Below, piece by piece: positions 17,247 through 25,168 of a stretch of 64,000 nucleotides of DNA. Below the pieces are notes generated by a model. That model was not told where the DNA came from, made no database searches, and saw nothing but the letters and a program-made list of their open reading frames with translations. The stretch spans positions 124,001 to 188,000 of the forward strand of contig JAZRQY010000005.1 in the NCBI GenBank assembly GCA_045650185.1. The letters are read 5' to 3'. The first letter of the stretch is position 1. Each line of letters starts with the position of its first letter. Origin of the DNA: Scatosoma sp045650185 (GTDB taxonomy: Bacteria; Bacillota; Clostridia; Christensenellales; Borkfalkiaceae). A program made the translations under genes and the position numbers.

Positions 17247-18893
17247 TTATTCCAAACTAATGAGCAGGCAGTACAGTTCCTGTCCGCAATCGTATTCCAA
17301 CAGCTCGGCGTCAGGGCAAAGCTCCTCTGCCAAGGTTTGCACAAGTTCACGGTCCTCGTCCGTAGCGTCCGCGCCGTACATTACCGTGATAATTTCCTTG
17401 TCCTCTAAGTCCTCGACCTGCAAGAACAGCTGTTTTAAGCATTCTTCCCTCGTCGGGGCGCAGGCGCAAAGCTCCTTCCCTAAGAACCCGATATGGTCAT
17501 CCTTATGGATTTCAATGCCCCCCACCGAAGTATCACGCACGGAGAAGGTAAGGGACAGACAATCCGCGTTCTCCACCGCCTCTTCCATGTCCGCATACAC
17601 GCCGTCCGCATCCTCGGAATCGGTCGCCACGAGCAAAGCCGCATAACCTGCCTGCATCGTCTTCGTAGGCAATACCAACACGCGAACGTCCGCACGCTCC
17701 TCTGCGTATTCTTTCGCCGCCGACTGCGCCGCCATCAGTACGTTACTATTGTTCGGCATAACGATGATTGCATCCGCATTCAAGCCTCTAAACGCCTGTA
17801 AGAATTCGCCCGTGGACGGGTTCGTGCAAGCGCCGCCCAGTATCACGGCATCCGCACCACCTTCCTCAAAGAGCTGTTTCATCCCTTCACTCATCGCCAC
17901 CGTGACGGTCGCAAGATGTTTTTTAGGAAGGGTTTCCGCTTTCTTTTCCTGCCCGAACTGTTCTTCGTGTTGCAGGCTCATATTCTCAATCTTCATGGAG
18001 AGGAATTCGCCGTATTTTTGACATTCGCCAAGCACCTGCCCGGGGGTTTTCGTATGAACGTGCACCTTCACAAGGTCGTCCATGCGTACGTAGACAAGGG
18101 AATCGCCCACGCTTTCTAAATACCCCTTCAAAGCCTCGTCGTCGAAGTTGTCAACGTCCGTCTTTGCCGTCTGCAATCGCAGGAAAAATTCGGTGCAATA
18201 GCCAAATTCCAGCACGCTGTCACGAGTGAAATCGGAAAAATCCACCGCTTTTGCGCCAGTATCACCCACGCTCTCCACGTCGGTGAACGCAAGCTCTTCA
18301 CCCGTCAAGCCCTCCAACATACCTTCCACCAAACGCAAGTACCCCGCGCCGCCGCTGTCAACGACGTTCGCCTCTTTTAAGGCAGGTAACAGGTCGGGGG
18401 TGTGACGAAGGGATGTCGCCGCCGCATCAATGTGGCAGGTGAACCATTCCTCAACTTCCGTCGCAGTTTCCACCGCCGATGCCTCGCGGAAAACGGTGAG
18501 AATCGTGCCCTCCACCGGCTTTACCACCGCAGAGTATGCCGCCTTCGTTCCCTCTTTGCAAGCCTCTGAAAGCAACGCCGCATCGACCTGCGCTTGCCCT
18601 GCAAAGCCCTTGGCGATTCCACGGAAAATCTGGGAGAGGATAACCCCAGAATTGCCGCGCGCGCCAAGCACAGCGCCGTTTGCAAACGCGGACATTACCT
18701 CCGCGGCGGAATCACTCTCGCTCGCAGCCACCGCTTGCCAGCCAAAGTCCATCGTCTTGAGCATATTCGAGCCCGTATCCCCGTCAGGAACAGGGAACAC
18801 GTTGAGGGCATTTAATTCTTCCACACAAGCGGCAAGCCTTGCCCTACCGCCATATAACATTCTTTTTAATATTTGTCCGTTGATTGTTTTCAT
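17247..18893 (-). CDS. fakA: DhaL/DAK2-domain fatty acid kinase FakA (YloV family)
   Basis: ATP-dependent kinase that phosphorylates FakB-bound fatty acid to acyl phosphate. Length 548 matches FakA. The N-terminal DhaL ATP-binding domain shows FPVPDGDTGSNM with Asp37 and Asp39 as Mg ligands, and ARGNSGVILSQIFRG. A central domain (about 210-330) and a C-terminal DegV-like domain (about 330-548, with IVMPNNSNVLMAAQSAA and LPTKTMQAGYAAL) complete the family architecture. The ribosome site is weak (AAAGAG). It forms a two-gene operon with the FakB gene, driven by the promoter at 18959-18987. Confidence 0.94.
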   Translation of the reverse strand: MKTINGQILKRMLYGGRARLAACVEELNALNVFPVPDGDTGSNMLKTMDFGWQAVAASESDSAAEVMSAFANGAVLGARGNSGVILSQIFRGIAKGFAGQAQVDAALLSEACKEGTKAAYSAVVKPVEGTILTVFREASAVETATEVEEWFTCHIDAAATSLRHTPDLLPALKEANVVDSGGAGYLRLVEGMLEGLTGEELAFTDVESVGDTGAKAVDFSDFTRDSVLEFGYCTEFFLRLQTAKTDVDNFDDEALKGYLESVGDSLVYVRMDDLVKVHVHTKTPGQVLGECQKYGEFLSMKIENMSLQHEEQFGQEKKAETLPKKHLATVTVAMSEGMKQLFEEGGADAVILGGACTNPSTGEFLQAFRGLNADAIIVMPNNSNVLMAAQSAAKEYAEERADVRVLVLPTKTMQAGYAALLVATDSEDADGVYADMEEAVENADCLSLTFSVRDTSVGGIEIHKDDHIGFLGKELCACAPTREECLKQLFLQVEDLEDKEIITVMYGADATDEDRELVQTLAEELCPDAELLEYDCGQELYCLLISLE

Positions 18894-18958
18894 AGTTTAC
18901 TCTTTTGTCGTATTCTTTTACTAATCAGCGCAGAAAGCGCCATTCCGTCATCCTCTCT

Positions 18959-18987
18959 ATTGTACCACTATCAAAAATGCTTGTCAA
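18959..18987 (-). promoter_or_regulatory. Sigma-A promoter for fakA-fakB
   Basis: Minus strand TTGACA (18987-18982), 17-bp spacer, TACAAT (18964-18959), about 65 bp upstream of the fakA start. Confidence 0.85.
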
Positions 18988-19065
18988 GGAAATTGTCATA
19001 AATTTTTATGACGATATAAAAACAAGCAAAAAAACGTAGTTTTTTTCTACCATATACGCATATAA

Positions 19066-19106
19066 ACAAAAAACGCCCCTATCAAAGATAGAAGCGTTTT
19101 TATTTT
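19066..19106 (-). terminator. Terminator after the formate/nitrite channel gene
   Basis: AAAACGC...CTATC-AAA-GATAG...GCGTTTT with a two-base internal mismatch, and T-rich sequence on both sides (TTTTTTGTTT on the minus strand). It likely works for the minus-strand yebC operon. Confidence 0.75.
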
Positions 19107-19114
19107 GTATGTAT

Positions 19115-19810
19115 TTAGGTAGACTTATCTTTTTCCGAGCCTCTCAACATTACAACCAGGGGCAATAACACTCCGCCGATCACATTCCCGAGAATGCTGA
19201 GCAGGATATACCCTACTACCTGCCAAGATACTTCGCCAAGGAAGTAAAAGTACATCATGTTCGCCACCGAATGGTCAAAGCCACAGAATGCGAAGACCAT
19301 GATAGGCAAGATGACACCGACCGTCGTTGACAGCCCTTTCACAGGCGCGTAATGGGACGCCCAAATGGACATCGTAATGAGAATACCGCACAAGACACCC
19401 GAACAAAGGGAGCTGAGCGCCCAGCCGTCTGCGTGCACTTTGCCACCGATTAAGGCGATAGCCGCTTCGCTGACCTCTGTATGTACCGGCGAAAAGGATA
19501 CCAACATCGCCACGATCCATACGCCGATCGTGTTGCAGAGAAAGCATACGGGCAACTGCCACGCATCTTTAACCTTCATCTTCGGAATCGACGCTACCAT
19601 GCCCGTAAATAACTTCTTTTCAAAGCTGATAATCGTATACATTCCCACCGAGAAGAGCACGCCACCCAGCAGCTTTCCGTACCCATCGTGAAGGCGCGCT
19701 ACGCAAAGCAAGGACGCCGTAGCGCCGATACCAACCGCAATCCCTGCAAAGATTGCCATCAGACAGAACACCACCAGCTCTCGCGCAGTCATTTTTTTTG
19801 TCTTATTCAT
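19115..19810 (-). CDS. Formate/nitrite transporter family channel (FocA/NirC-like)
   Basis: Pentameric membrane channel for formate, nitrite or a related small anion. Six hydrophobic segments are visible; the family hallmark CGFDHSVANMMYF near residue 175 and the LGGVLFSVGMYTI segment are present. At 231 residues it is shorter than typical FocA (about 280), lacking part of the N- and C-terminal tails. AGGGG precedes the ATG, which follows yebC by 22 bp. The pyruvate formate-lyase locus at 52-56 kb makes formate export an attractive role, but the substrate is not fixed by the sequence. Confidence 0.9.
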   Translation of the reverse strand: MNKTKKMTARELVVFCLMAIFAGIAVGIGATASLLCVARLHDGYGKLLGGVLFSVGMYTIISFEKKLFTGMVASIPKMKVKDAWQLPVCFLCNTIGVWIVAMLVSFSPVHTEVSEAAIALIGGKVHADGWALSSLCSGVLCGILITMSIWASHYAPVKGLSTTVGVILPIMVFAFCGFDHSVANMMYFYFLGEVSWQVVGYILLSILGNVIGGVLLPLVVMLRGSEKDKST

Positions 19811-19832
19811 CGTTTCCCCTACTTTTTTAGAA

Positions 19833-20621
19833 TTATTCTTCGTCGGGAAGGTCTACGTTGTGGTAAACGTTCTGCACGTCGTCGTTGTCTTCCAGGGCGT
19901 CGATCATCTTCAAGAAGGTTTCTACCTTGTCCGAAGGCAATTCGATACGGCTGTTGGGAATCATGGAGATTTCCGCCTGTACGAACTTAATCTTGTCCTC
20001 TTCCTCGTCGTTTCTTCTGCCCTTGGGAGCCGCCGCAACCAGTTCCTTATTCTTCTCCTCTAAGTACTTTCTCACGTCGGAGAACGCCTCGGGGGTGGTG
20101 AAGATTTCGTAAACGTCGTCGTCTGCAATAACGTCGTCGGCGCCTGCCTCCAACGCATATTCCGTCATGGTATCCTCGTCCAGCTCTACCGTTCTTTCTA
20201 CGACGATATAGCCCTTGTTTTCAAAGTTGTAGGATACGCAACCCGTCTGACCCATCGAACCACCGTGCTTGGACAAAATTGCACGCACGTCGCCTGCCGT
20301 ACGGTTGACGTTGTCGGTAAGCGTAGCGATGATAACCGCAGAGCCTGCCACGCCGTAGCCTTCGTAGGTGAGCTCCTTATAATCGGTGCCGCTCATTTCA
20401 CCGCTTGCCTTTTTAATCGAACGCTGAATGTTGTCGTTGGGCATATTTGCAGCCTTTGCCTTTGCGATGATATCCGCAAGCTTGCTGTTCGTGTCGGGGT
20501 TGGGGTTGGATTTTGCCGCTACTGCAATCTCTCTGCCGAGCTTGGTGAAAATTCTACCCTTCGCCGCGTCTGCCTTACCTTTCTTTGCCTGTATGTTATG
20601 CCATTTGCTATGTCCAGACAT
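19833..20621 (-). CDS. yebC: YebC/PmpR family protein
   Basis: Conserved protein annotated as transcriptional regulator and, in some members, shown to help ribosomes through proline-rich stretches. The N-terminus MSGHSKWHNIQAKKGKADA, the LADIIAKAKAANMPNDNIQRSI region and the C-terminal NVYHNVDLPDEE are diagnostic. Length 262 is slightly above the usual 240-250 owing to a charged insert near residue 205 (KGRRNDEEEDK). It sits between the rRNA methyltransferase and the anion channel in one apparent operon. Confidence 0.96.
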   Translation of the reverse strand: MSGHSKWHNIQAKKGKADAAKGRIFTKLGREIAVAAKSNPNPDTNSKLADIIAKAKAANMPNDNIQRSIKKASGEMSGTDYKELTYEGYGVAGSAVIIATLTDNVNRTAGDVRAILSKHGGSMGQTGCVSYNFENKGYIVVERTVELDEDTMTEYALEAGADDVIADDDVYEIFTTPEAFSDVRKYLEEKNKELVAAAPKGRRNDEEEDKIKFVQAEISMIPNSRIELPSDKVETFLKMIDALEDNDDVQNVYHNVDLPDEE

Positions 20622-20647
20622 ATCTTTCTCCTTGTATTAGAATATTT

Positions 20648-21400
20648 TTATACGAATTTTTCCTTTGCCAAGAGGTACATTGAAACCCCTGCGGCAACCG
20701 CCGCATTCAAGCTCTCCTGCGAGGAGCGCATGGGAATGCGTATCGTCTTATCCGCCGCCGCTTCCACCGTAGCGGAAACACCGTTTGCCTCGTTGCCAAT
20801 CACCAACGTAAACTGGCTGGGAGGCACGAAATCAAAGATATTTTCTCCGTCCATATCCGCCACCACCAGCGAAACGCCTGCGTTTTTCAAAACGGATAAT
20901 ATCTCCTCACGCTCCGCGCAGTACAGCTTGGTGAAGAAGACGCCGCTCATGCTCGCCCGTACGCTTTTAGGGGAATAGGGATCGGTACATTCCTTGGTCA
21001 GATAAATTTCCTCGTAGCCTGCGGCGTTGGCGGTACGAATAATCGCGCCCATATTGCCGGGGTCAGCTACGCCGTCCAAAAACAAACAGTTGCCTTTGGG
21101 CGCGCAAAGCGGACGGGTGGGAATCTTCACCCGACACACCACGCCCTGCGGCGTTTTTTCGTCCGAAAGCTGGCGCAAGACGTCCTCGGATACGACGACG
21201 ATTTTTTCCTCGTCCACGGGCAGGCTAAGCTCCACCCCTTCACGGACGAAAATCCTTTCAATCGTCATACCGCTTTTATGGCATTCCTCTGCCATCTTCC
21301 TGCCTTCCACCAAAAAAGAGCCGAGCAATTTTCTGCCCTTTTTGTCCTTTAAGGTAGCCGTTTCCTTTACGAGCGGATTGTTTTTCGAGGTAATTATCAT
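20648..21400 (-). CDS. TrmH family (SpoU) 2'-O-ribose RNA methyltransferase
   Basis: SPOUT-fold enzyme methylating ribose of rRNA or tRNA using S-adenosylmethionine. An N-terminal substrate-binding domain (about 1-95, with NNPLVKETATLKDKKGR) is followed by the knot: DPGNMGAIIRTANAAGY (motif 1), LVIGNEANGVS (motif 2) and IPMRSSQESLNAAVAAG (motif 3). ATG 21400 is preferred over an upstream TTG at 21418; the ribosome site is weak (GGA). The gene follows rplT in many Bacillota, as here, but a terminator lies between them so it depends on read-through or its own promoter. Confidence 0.92.
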   Translation of the reverse strand: MIITSKNNPLVKETATLKDKKGRKLLGSFLVEGRKMAEECHKSGMTIERIFVREGVELSLPVDEEKIVVVSEDVLRQLSDEKTPQGVVCRVKIPTRPLCAPKGNCLFLDGVADPGNMGAIIRTANAAGYEEIYLTKECTDPYSPKSVRASMSGVFFTKLYCAEREEILSVLKNAGVSLVVADMDGENIFDFVPPSQFTLVIGNEANGVSATVEAAADKTIRIPMRSSQESLNAAVAAGVSMYLLAKEKFV

Positions 21401-21416
21401 AATTCCAAAAAACAAC

Positions 21417-21450
21417 AAAAAGCCTTTTCGCTACTACGCGAAAAGGCTAT
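21417..21450 (-). terminator. Intrinsic terminator between rplT and trmH
   Basis: Minus strand AGCCTTTTCGC-GTAGTA-GCGAAAAGGCT with perfect 11-bp stem followed by TTTTTGTTGTTTTTT. It closes the infC-rpmI-rplT operon. Confidence 0.9.
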
Positions 21451-21462
21451 TGTTCGTCATCC

Positions 21463-21795
21463 TTAGAGAGCCGCTTTCGCCTTCTCTACGAGTGCCGTGA
21501 ATGCAGCCGCATCGTTTACTGCGAGGTCTGCAAGCACCTTTCTGTTCAAGTTGATGCCAGCCTTGGAAAGACCGAACATGAACTTGCTGTAAGAAAGACC
21601 GTTGATTCTTGCGATCCACAATTTTCTGAAATCTCTCTTTCTTCTTCTACGGCCGATGAACGCATAGTTCAAGGACTTCATAACAGCTTGTCTTGCGATT
21701 CTGTAAGACTTGCTCTTGTTGCCAAAATAACCTTTGGAAAGCTTAAAAATCTTTCTACGCTTTTTAACAGCGTTTACTGCTCTTTTAATACGCAT
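21463..21795 (-). CDS. rplT: 50S ribosomal protein L20
   Basis: Early-assembling protein of the large subunit that binds domain II of 23S rRNA, and in Bacillota the repressor of its own operon through the infC leader. The 110-residue product shows the very basic N-terminal helix (KKRRKIFKLSKGYFG) and the conserved globular part (SLNYAFIGRRRRKRDFRKLWIARINGL). It lies 18 bp after rpmI. Confidence 0.98.
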   Translation of the reverse strand: MRIKRAVNAVKKRRKIFKLSKGYFGNKSKSYRIARQAVMKSLNYAFIGRRRRKRDFRKLWIARINGLSYSKFMFGLSKAGINLNRKVLADLAVNDAAAFTALVEKAKAAL

Positions 21796-21813
21796 AACTT
21801 AAATCCTCCTTCC

Positions 21814-22014
21814 TTATTTCTTGTAGGGCATCATACTTTTTACGGTATTTTCCTGGGTAGAAGAAACAAGGGTGCTTTGACGCAAATGTCTTCTTCTTTT
21901 GCTGGTCTTGGTTTCTGCTTTGTGGTTCTTACCGCTGTGGGAACGATTTACTTTACCCGAACCGGTGAGCCAAAAACGCTTTTTCGTACTGCTGTGAGTT
22001 TTCTGCTTAGGCAT
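21814..22014 (-). CDS. rpmI: 50S ribosomal protein L35
   Basis: Small basic ribosomal protein of 66 residues with the family start MPKQKTHSSTKKRF, central GSGKVNRSHSGKNH and end TVKSMMPYKK. ATG 22014 is chosen because it matches the family N-terminus; the frame is open upstream to 22080 without meaning. It lies between infC and rplT in the classical order. Confidence 0.97.
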   Translation of the reverse strand: MPKQKTHSSTKKRFWLTGSGKVNRSHSGKNHKAETKTSKRRRHLRQSTLVSSTQENTVKSMMPYKK

Positions 22015-22089
22015 ATATTTATCCTCCGAATTTTTTTCTATTTCTATTTTATTTTTAGCCACGCGTAAGACGCGCCGCATAAAAGACGA

Positions 22090-22599
22090 TTATTTTGCAG
22101 GGGAGAGAATCATCAAGATGTTTCTGCCCTCGGTCATAGGAGCTTTGTCCATCACCGCTTTGCCACCAAGCATTTCAAAGAAACGTTTCATTACGTCCAC
22201 ACCCATGGATGCGTGCGCCTGCTGACGCCCTCTCATACGGATGGAAACCTTTACCTTGTTGCCGTCGCCCAGCATTTCCACCGTCTTCTTCGCCTTGACC
22301 TGCAAGTCGCCGATGTCAATCGTCATGGAAAGGTAAATTTCTTTGATTTCAATCACCTTTTGGTTTTTGCGGTTTTCCTTTTCACGCTTTGCCTGCTCGA
22401 ATTTGAACTTACCGTAGTTCATAATCTTGCAAACGGGGGGAACTGCGTTCGGAGAGATTTTTACAAGATCTAAATCCTCTTCCTCTGCGATGCGCAACGC
22501 CTCAAGCGCGCTCATCACGCCAAGCTGTTCGCCCTCTGCGGAAATGACTCTTACTTCCTTGTCACGGATTTCACCGTTGATTTGATGTTGGTTTTTTAT
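22090..22599 (-). CDS. infC: Translation initiation factor IF-3, probable AUA start
   Basis: Binds the 30S subunit, blocks 50S joining and proofreads start codons. Both domains are complete: N-domain HQINGEIRDKEVRVISAEGEQLGVMS, linker rich in Lys/Glu (AKREKENRKNQKVIEIKEI) and C-domain with RMRGRQQAHASMGVDVM. No ATG or well-placed GTG exists at the 5' end. The only good Shine-Dalgarno, GGTGAGG (22615-22609), is 9 nt before an ATA codon at 22599, giving 169 residues that begin KNQHQINGEIR after the initiator. Rare start codons are typical of infC because IF-3 discriminates against them and so controls itself. TTG 22617 is the alternative, without a ribosome site. Confidence 0.93.
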   Translation of the reverse strand: MKNQHQINGEIRDKEVRVISAEGEQLGVMSALEALRIAEEEDLDLVKISPNAVPPVCKIMNYGKFKFEQAKREKENRKNQKVIEIKEIYLSMTIDIGDLQVKAKKTVEMLGDGNKVKVSIRMRGRQQAHASMGVDVMKRFFEMLGGKAVMDKAPMTEGRNILMILSPAK

Positions 22600-22742
22600 G
22601 GCCGTGTACCTCACCAAAAAAATAATGGGTTGCTAGCATAAGCAACCCATCAAAAGTCCCATTTTTACCTTAATTCCGTAAAAAATCCACGATTGAGCCA
22701 CACAACTTTGCCGTATGGCGAGAAGGTTCGCTTCTGCTTAGC
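22600..22742 (-). promoter_or_regulatory. infC leader with attenuator hairpin (L20-type autoregulation)
   Basis: About 140 nt lie between the promoter and infC. The 3' part holds a perfect 10-bp hairpin (ATGGGTTGCT/AGCAACCCAT, 22625-22650) followed by ATTATTTTTTT (down to 22616), an intrinsic terminator immediately before the ribosome site. In Bacillota such leaders are attenuators to which ribosomal protein L20 binds. The position and the rpmI-rplT genes downstream match; the L20-binding fold itself was not modelled. Confidence 0.75.
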
Positions 22743-22748
22743 GTTAAT

Positions 22749-22777
22749 ATATTAACACACCAAACGGGGAATGTCAA
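22749..22777 (-). promoter_or_regulatory. Sigma-A promoter of infC-rpmI-rplT
   Basis: Minus strand TTGACA (22777-22772), 17-bp spacer, TAATAT (22754-22749). Confidence 0.88.
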
Positions 22778-22861
22778 GCAATTTTTTACGGTTTTTCTAA
22801 AAATTTTTTCGTTTTGTTTTTTTATGAAAGCAACTGCCCTCATCGGCTTGTCGCCCGACGA

Positions 22862-24769
22862 TTAAAATACCGTTTTATCGGCAATATCCGAAAGGACCGT
22901 TGCGATAAATTCGTCTGCTGCAATCGCGCCCATATCGCCCTTATCACGGCGACGAACGGCAACCTGACCTGCTTCCATTTCCTTTTCGCCTACAACCAGC
23001 ATGTAGGGTACTTTTTCCATCTGCGCCTCGCGGATCTTGTAGCCGATTTTTTCACTTCTGTCGTCCACTTTTACGCGGATACCCTTTGCCTTCATCTGCT
23101 CTGCCAAGCCGTTTGCATACTCTACCTGTCTGTCGGTGATGGGCAAAATCTTGACCTGCAAGGGGGAGAGCCATACGGGGAATTTGCCTGCAAAGTGTTC
23201 GATCAAGATGCCGATGAACCGCTCGATAGAGCCGAATACAACGCGGTGCACCATGATGGGACGATGCTTTGCGCCGTCCTCGCCGATGTACTCCATTTCA
23301 AAGCGCTGAGGCAACTGGAAGTCGAGCTGAATCGTACCGCATTGCCACGTTCTGCCGATGCTGTCCTCCAAGTGGAAGTCAATCTTCGGGCCGTAGAACG
23401 CGCCGTCGCCCTCGTTGACAACGTATTCAAAGCCCATATCGTCCAGCGCAGAACGCAAAGCGTCGGTTGCTACTTCCCAATCCTCGTCGCTACCCATGCT
23501 GTTGTCGGGACGGGTGGAAAGTTCAACGTGGTACTTGAATCCGAACAGCGTATAAACCTCGTTGATGAGGCTTACAACGCCCTTGATTTCGTCCTTAATC
23601 TGTTCACGCGTCATAAAGATGTGCGCGTCGTCCTGCGTAAAGCAACGCACGCGGAACAAGCCGTGCAGCTGCCCCGATTTTTCGTGACGGTGTACAAGAC
23701 CCAGCTCGCCCATACGGATGGGCAAGTCCTTATAGCTGTGCGGTTCGTTCTTGTAAACAAGAACGCCACCCGGACAGTTCATAGGTTTGATTGCAAAATC
23801 TTCTTCGTCCACCTTCGTGGTATACATATTGTCACGGTAGTGATACCAATGCCCAGAGGTTTCCCACAACGACCTGTTCAGCATAATCGGCGTGTTGACT
23901 TCGACGTAGCCATCTCTCGTGTGGATTTGACGCCAGTAGTCGATCAGCTGATTTTTCAAAATCATACCGTTCGGCAGGAAGAAAGGCAAGCCCTTGCCCT
24001 CGTTCATCATCGCGAACAGCTTTAATTCCTTACCAAGCTTCGTATGGTCGCGCTTCTTCGCCTCTTCGAGCATCGTGAAGTAAGCCTCCATCTCGTCCTT
24101 CTTGGCAAACGCCGTGCCGTAGATACGGGTGAGCATCTTATTATGCTCGTCCCCGCGCCAGTACGCGCCTGCAACCGAGGTCAAACGGAACGCCTTAATC
24201 TTGCCCGTCGAAGGCATATGAGGGCCACGGCAAAGGTCGGTGAAACCGCCCTGCTTGTAGAAGGAAATGACCGAGCCTTCGGGAAGGTCGTTGATGAGTT
24301 CTACCTTGTAATCCTCGCTGTATTCGTTCATGAGCGCAACCGCCTCTTCCTTAGGAAGAGTAAAGCGTTCGATGGGAAGATTGCTCTTGATAATCTTCTG
24401 CATTTCCGCCTCGATTTTCGCAAGGTCGGTCTGCGCAATCGGGGTTACGAAATCGACGTCGTAATAAAAGCCGTTGTCAATGACGGGGCCGATTGCAAGC
24501 TTGCAAGTCGGATAAATCGTCTTGATTGCCTGCGCCAAAACGTGCGCGCAGGTATGACGATACACCTGCAACCCTTCCTTGTCCTTCAAGGTGATGATTT
24601 CGAGGTTATCCCCCTCTTTCAAAGCCGTGGATAAATCCACCAGCTCGCCGTTGACTTTGGCGCAGATAGCGTTTCTCGCCAAACCCTCGGAAATCGCCGC
24701 CGCAGCCTGCATACAGGTTGCGTTCTCTTCCACCGATAAAGCGTCGCCGCTCTTCAAATAAATGTTCAT
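22862..24769 (-). CDS. thrS: Threonine-tRNA ligase
   Basis: Class II synthetase charging tRNA-Thr. Length 635 is normal. N-terminal TGS domain (1-61), then the editing domain with HTCAH (His72/His76), the catalytic core with MNCPGG (zinc-binding Cys), DAHIFM, the GRTWQCGTIQLDF motif, and the anticodon-binding domain (about 530-635, ending IADKTVF). GGAGG lies 6-7 nt before ATG 24769. A T-box leader precedes it, so expression answers to uncharged tRNA-Thr. Confidence 0.98.
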   Translation of the reverse strand: MNIYLKSGDALSVEENATCMQAAAAISEGLARNAICAKVNGELVDLSTALKEGDNLEIITLKDKEGLQVYRHTCAHVLAQAIKTIYPTCKLAIGPVIDNGFYYDVDFVTPIAQTDLAKIEAEMQKIIKSNLPIERFTLPKEEAVALMNEYSEDYKVELINDLPEGSVISFYKQGGFTDLCRGPHMPSTGKIKAFRLTSVAGAYWRGDEHNKMLTRIYGTAFAKKDEMEAYFTMLEEAKKRDHTKLGKELKLFAMMNEGKGLPFFLPNGMILKNQLIDYWRQIHTRDGYVEVNTPIMLNRSLWETSGHWYHYRDNMYTTKVDEEDFAIKPMNCPGGVLVYKNEPHSYKDLPIRMGELGLVHRHEKSGQLHGLFRVRCFTQDDAHIFMTREQIKDEIKGVVSLINEVYTLFGFKYHVELSTRPDNSMGSDEDWEVATDALRSALDDMGFEYVVNEGDGAFYGPKIDFHLEDSIGRTWQCGTIQLDFQLPQRFEMEYIGEDGAKHRPIMVHRVVFGSIERFIGILIEHFAGKFPVWLSPLQVKILPITDRQVEYANGLAEQMKAKGIRVKVDDRSEKIGYKIREAQMEKVPYMLVVGEKEMEAGQVAVRRRDKGDMGAIAADEFIATVLSDIADKTVF

Positions 24770-24797
24770 ATGTTCCTCCGTACTTTCGTAGCTTTTT

Positions 24798-25023
24798 AAA
24801 TAAAAAATCCTTAAAACCCTCTCTTGAGGATTTTAAGGACGCAAATACTAAAATATTGCGCGGTTCCACCTTAATTGCCGCAGGATACCAAGCCTACGAC
24901 CACTTTCCGCCTATGCAATTTTAACTTACGATAAAGTGGTTTCGTCGTATCTCGTAGCTATCCGCCTTACAGCCAAAGGGCGAACTCTCTGTAAACCCGT
25001 AAACACGCCTACTTGTCTTTACG
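24798..25023 (-). promoter_or_regulatory. T-box riboswitch, threonine-specific
   Basis: The T-box sequence AAGGTGGAACCGCG lies at 24873-24860, followed by a terminator whose stem TCCTTAAAATCCTC pairs with GAGGGTTTTAAGGA (24839-24808) before TTTTTTATTT. The stem I base GTAAAG pairs with CTTTAT, and just 5' of the latter is ACC (24940-24938) followed by A, the right place for a threonine specifier codon. Binding of uncharged tRNA-Thr should favour the antiterminator and switch thrS on. Confidence 0.93.
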
Positions 25024-25029
25024 CTATCT

Positions 25030-25058
25030 ATTGTAGCCGCTTTTTTTCTCTTTGTCAA
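25030..25058 (-). promoter_or_regulatory. Sigma-A promoter of T-box-thrS
   Basis: Minus strand TTGACA (25058-25053), 17-bp spacer, TACAAT (25035-25030). It is divergent from the leuS promoter. Confidence 0.9.
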
Positions 25059-25102
25059 CCTTTTTTACTAAGAATAATCAAACTTTTTCGCCTTGAAATC
25101 AC

Positions 25103-25131
25103 TTGACTTATTTTTACACCTTCTATATAAT
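25103..25131 (+). promoter_or_regulatory. Sigma-A promoter of leuS
   Basis: TTGACT (25103-25108), 17-bp spacer, TATAAT (25126-25131). The leader is only about 30 nt, too short for a T-box, so leuS is not tRNA-regulated in the same way as thrS. Confidence 0.9.
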
Positions 25132-25168
25132 AGAACCGTATACGAACTTTTTTGGAGGCTTTATCGTT

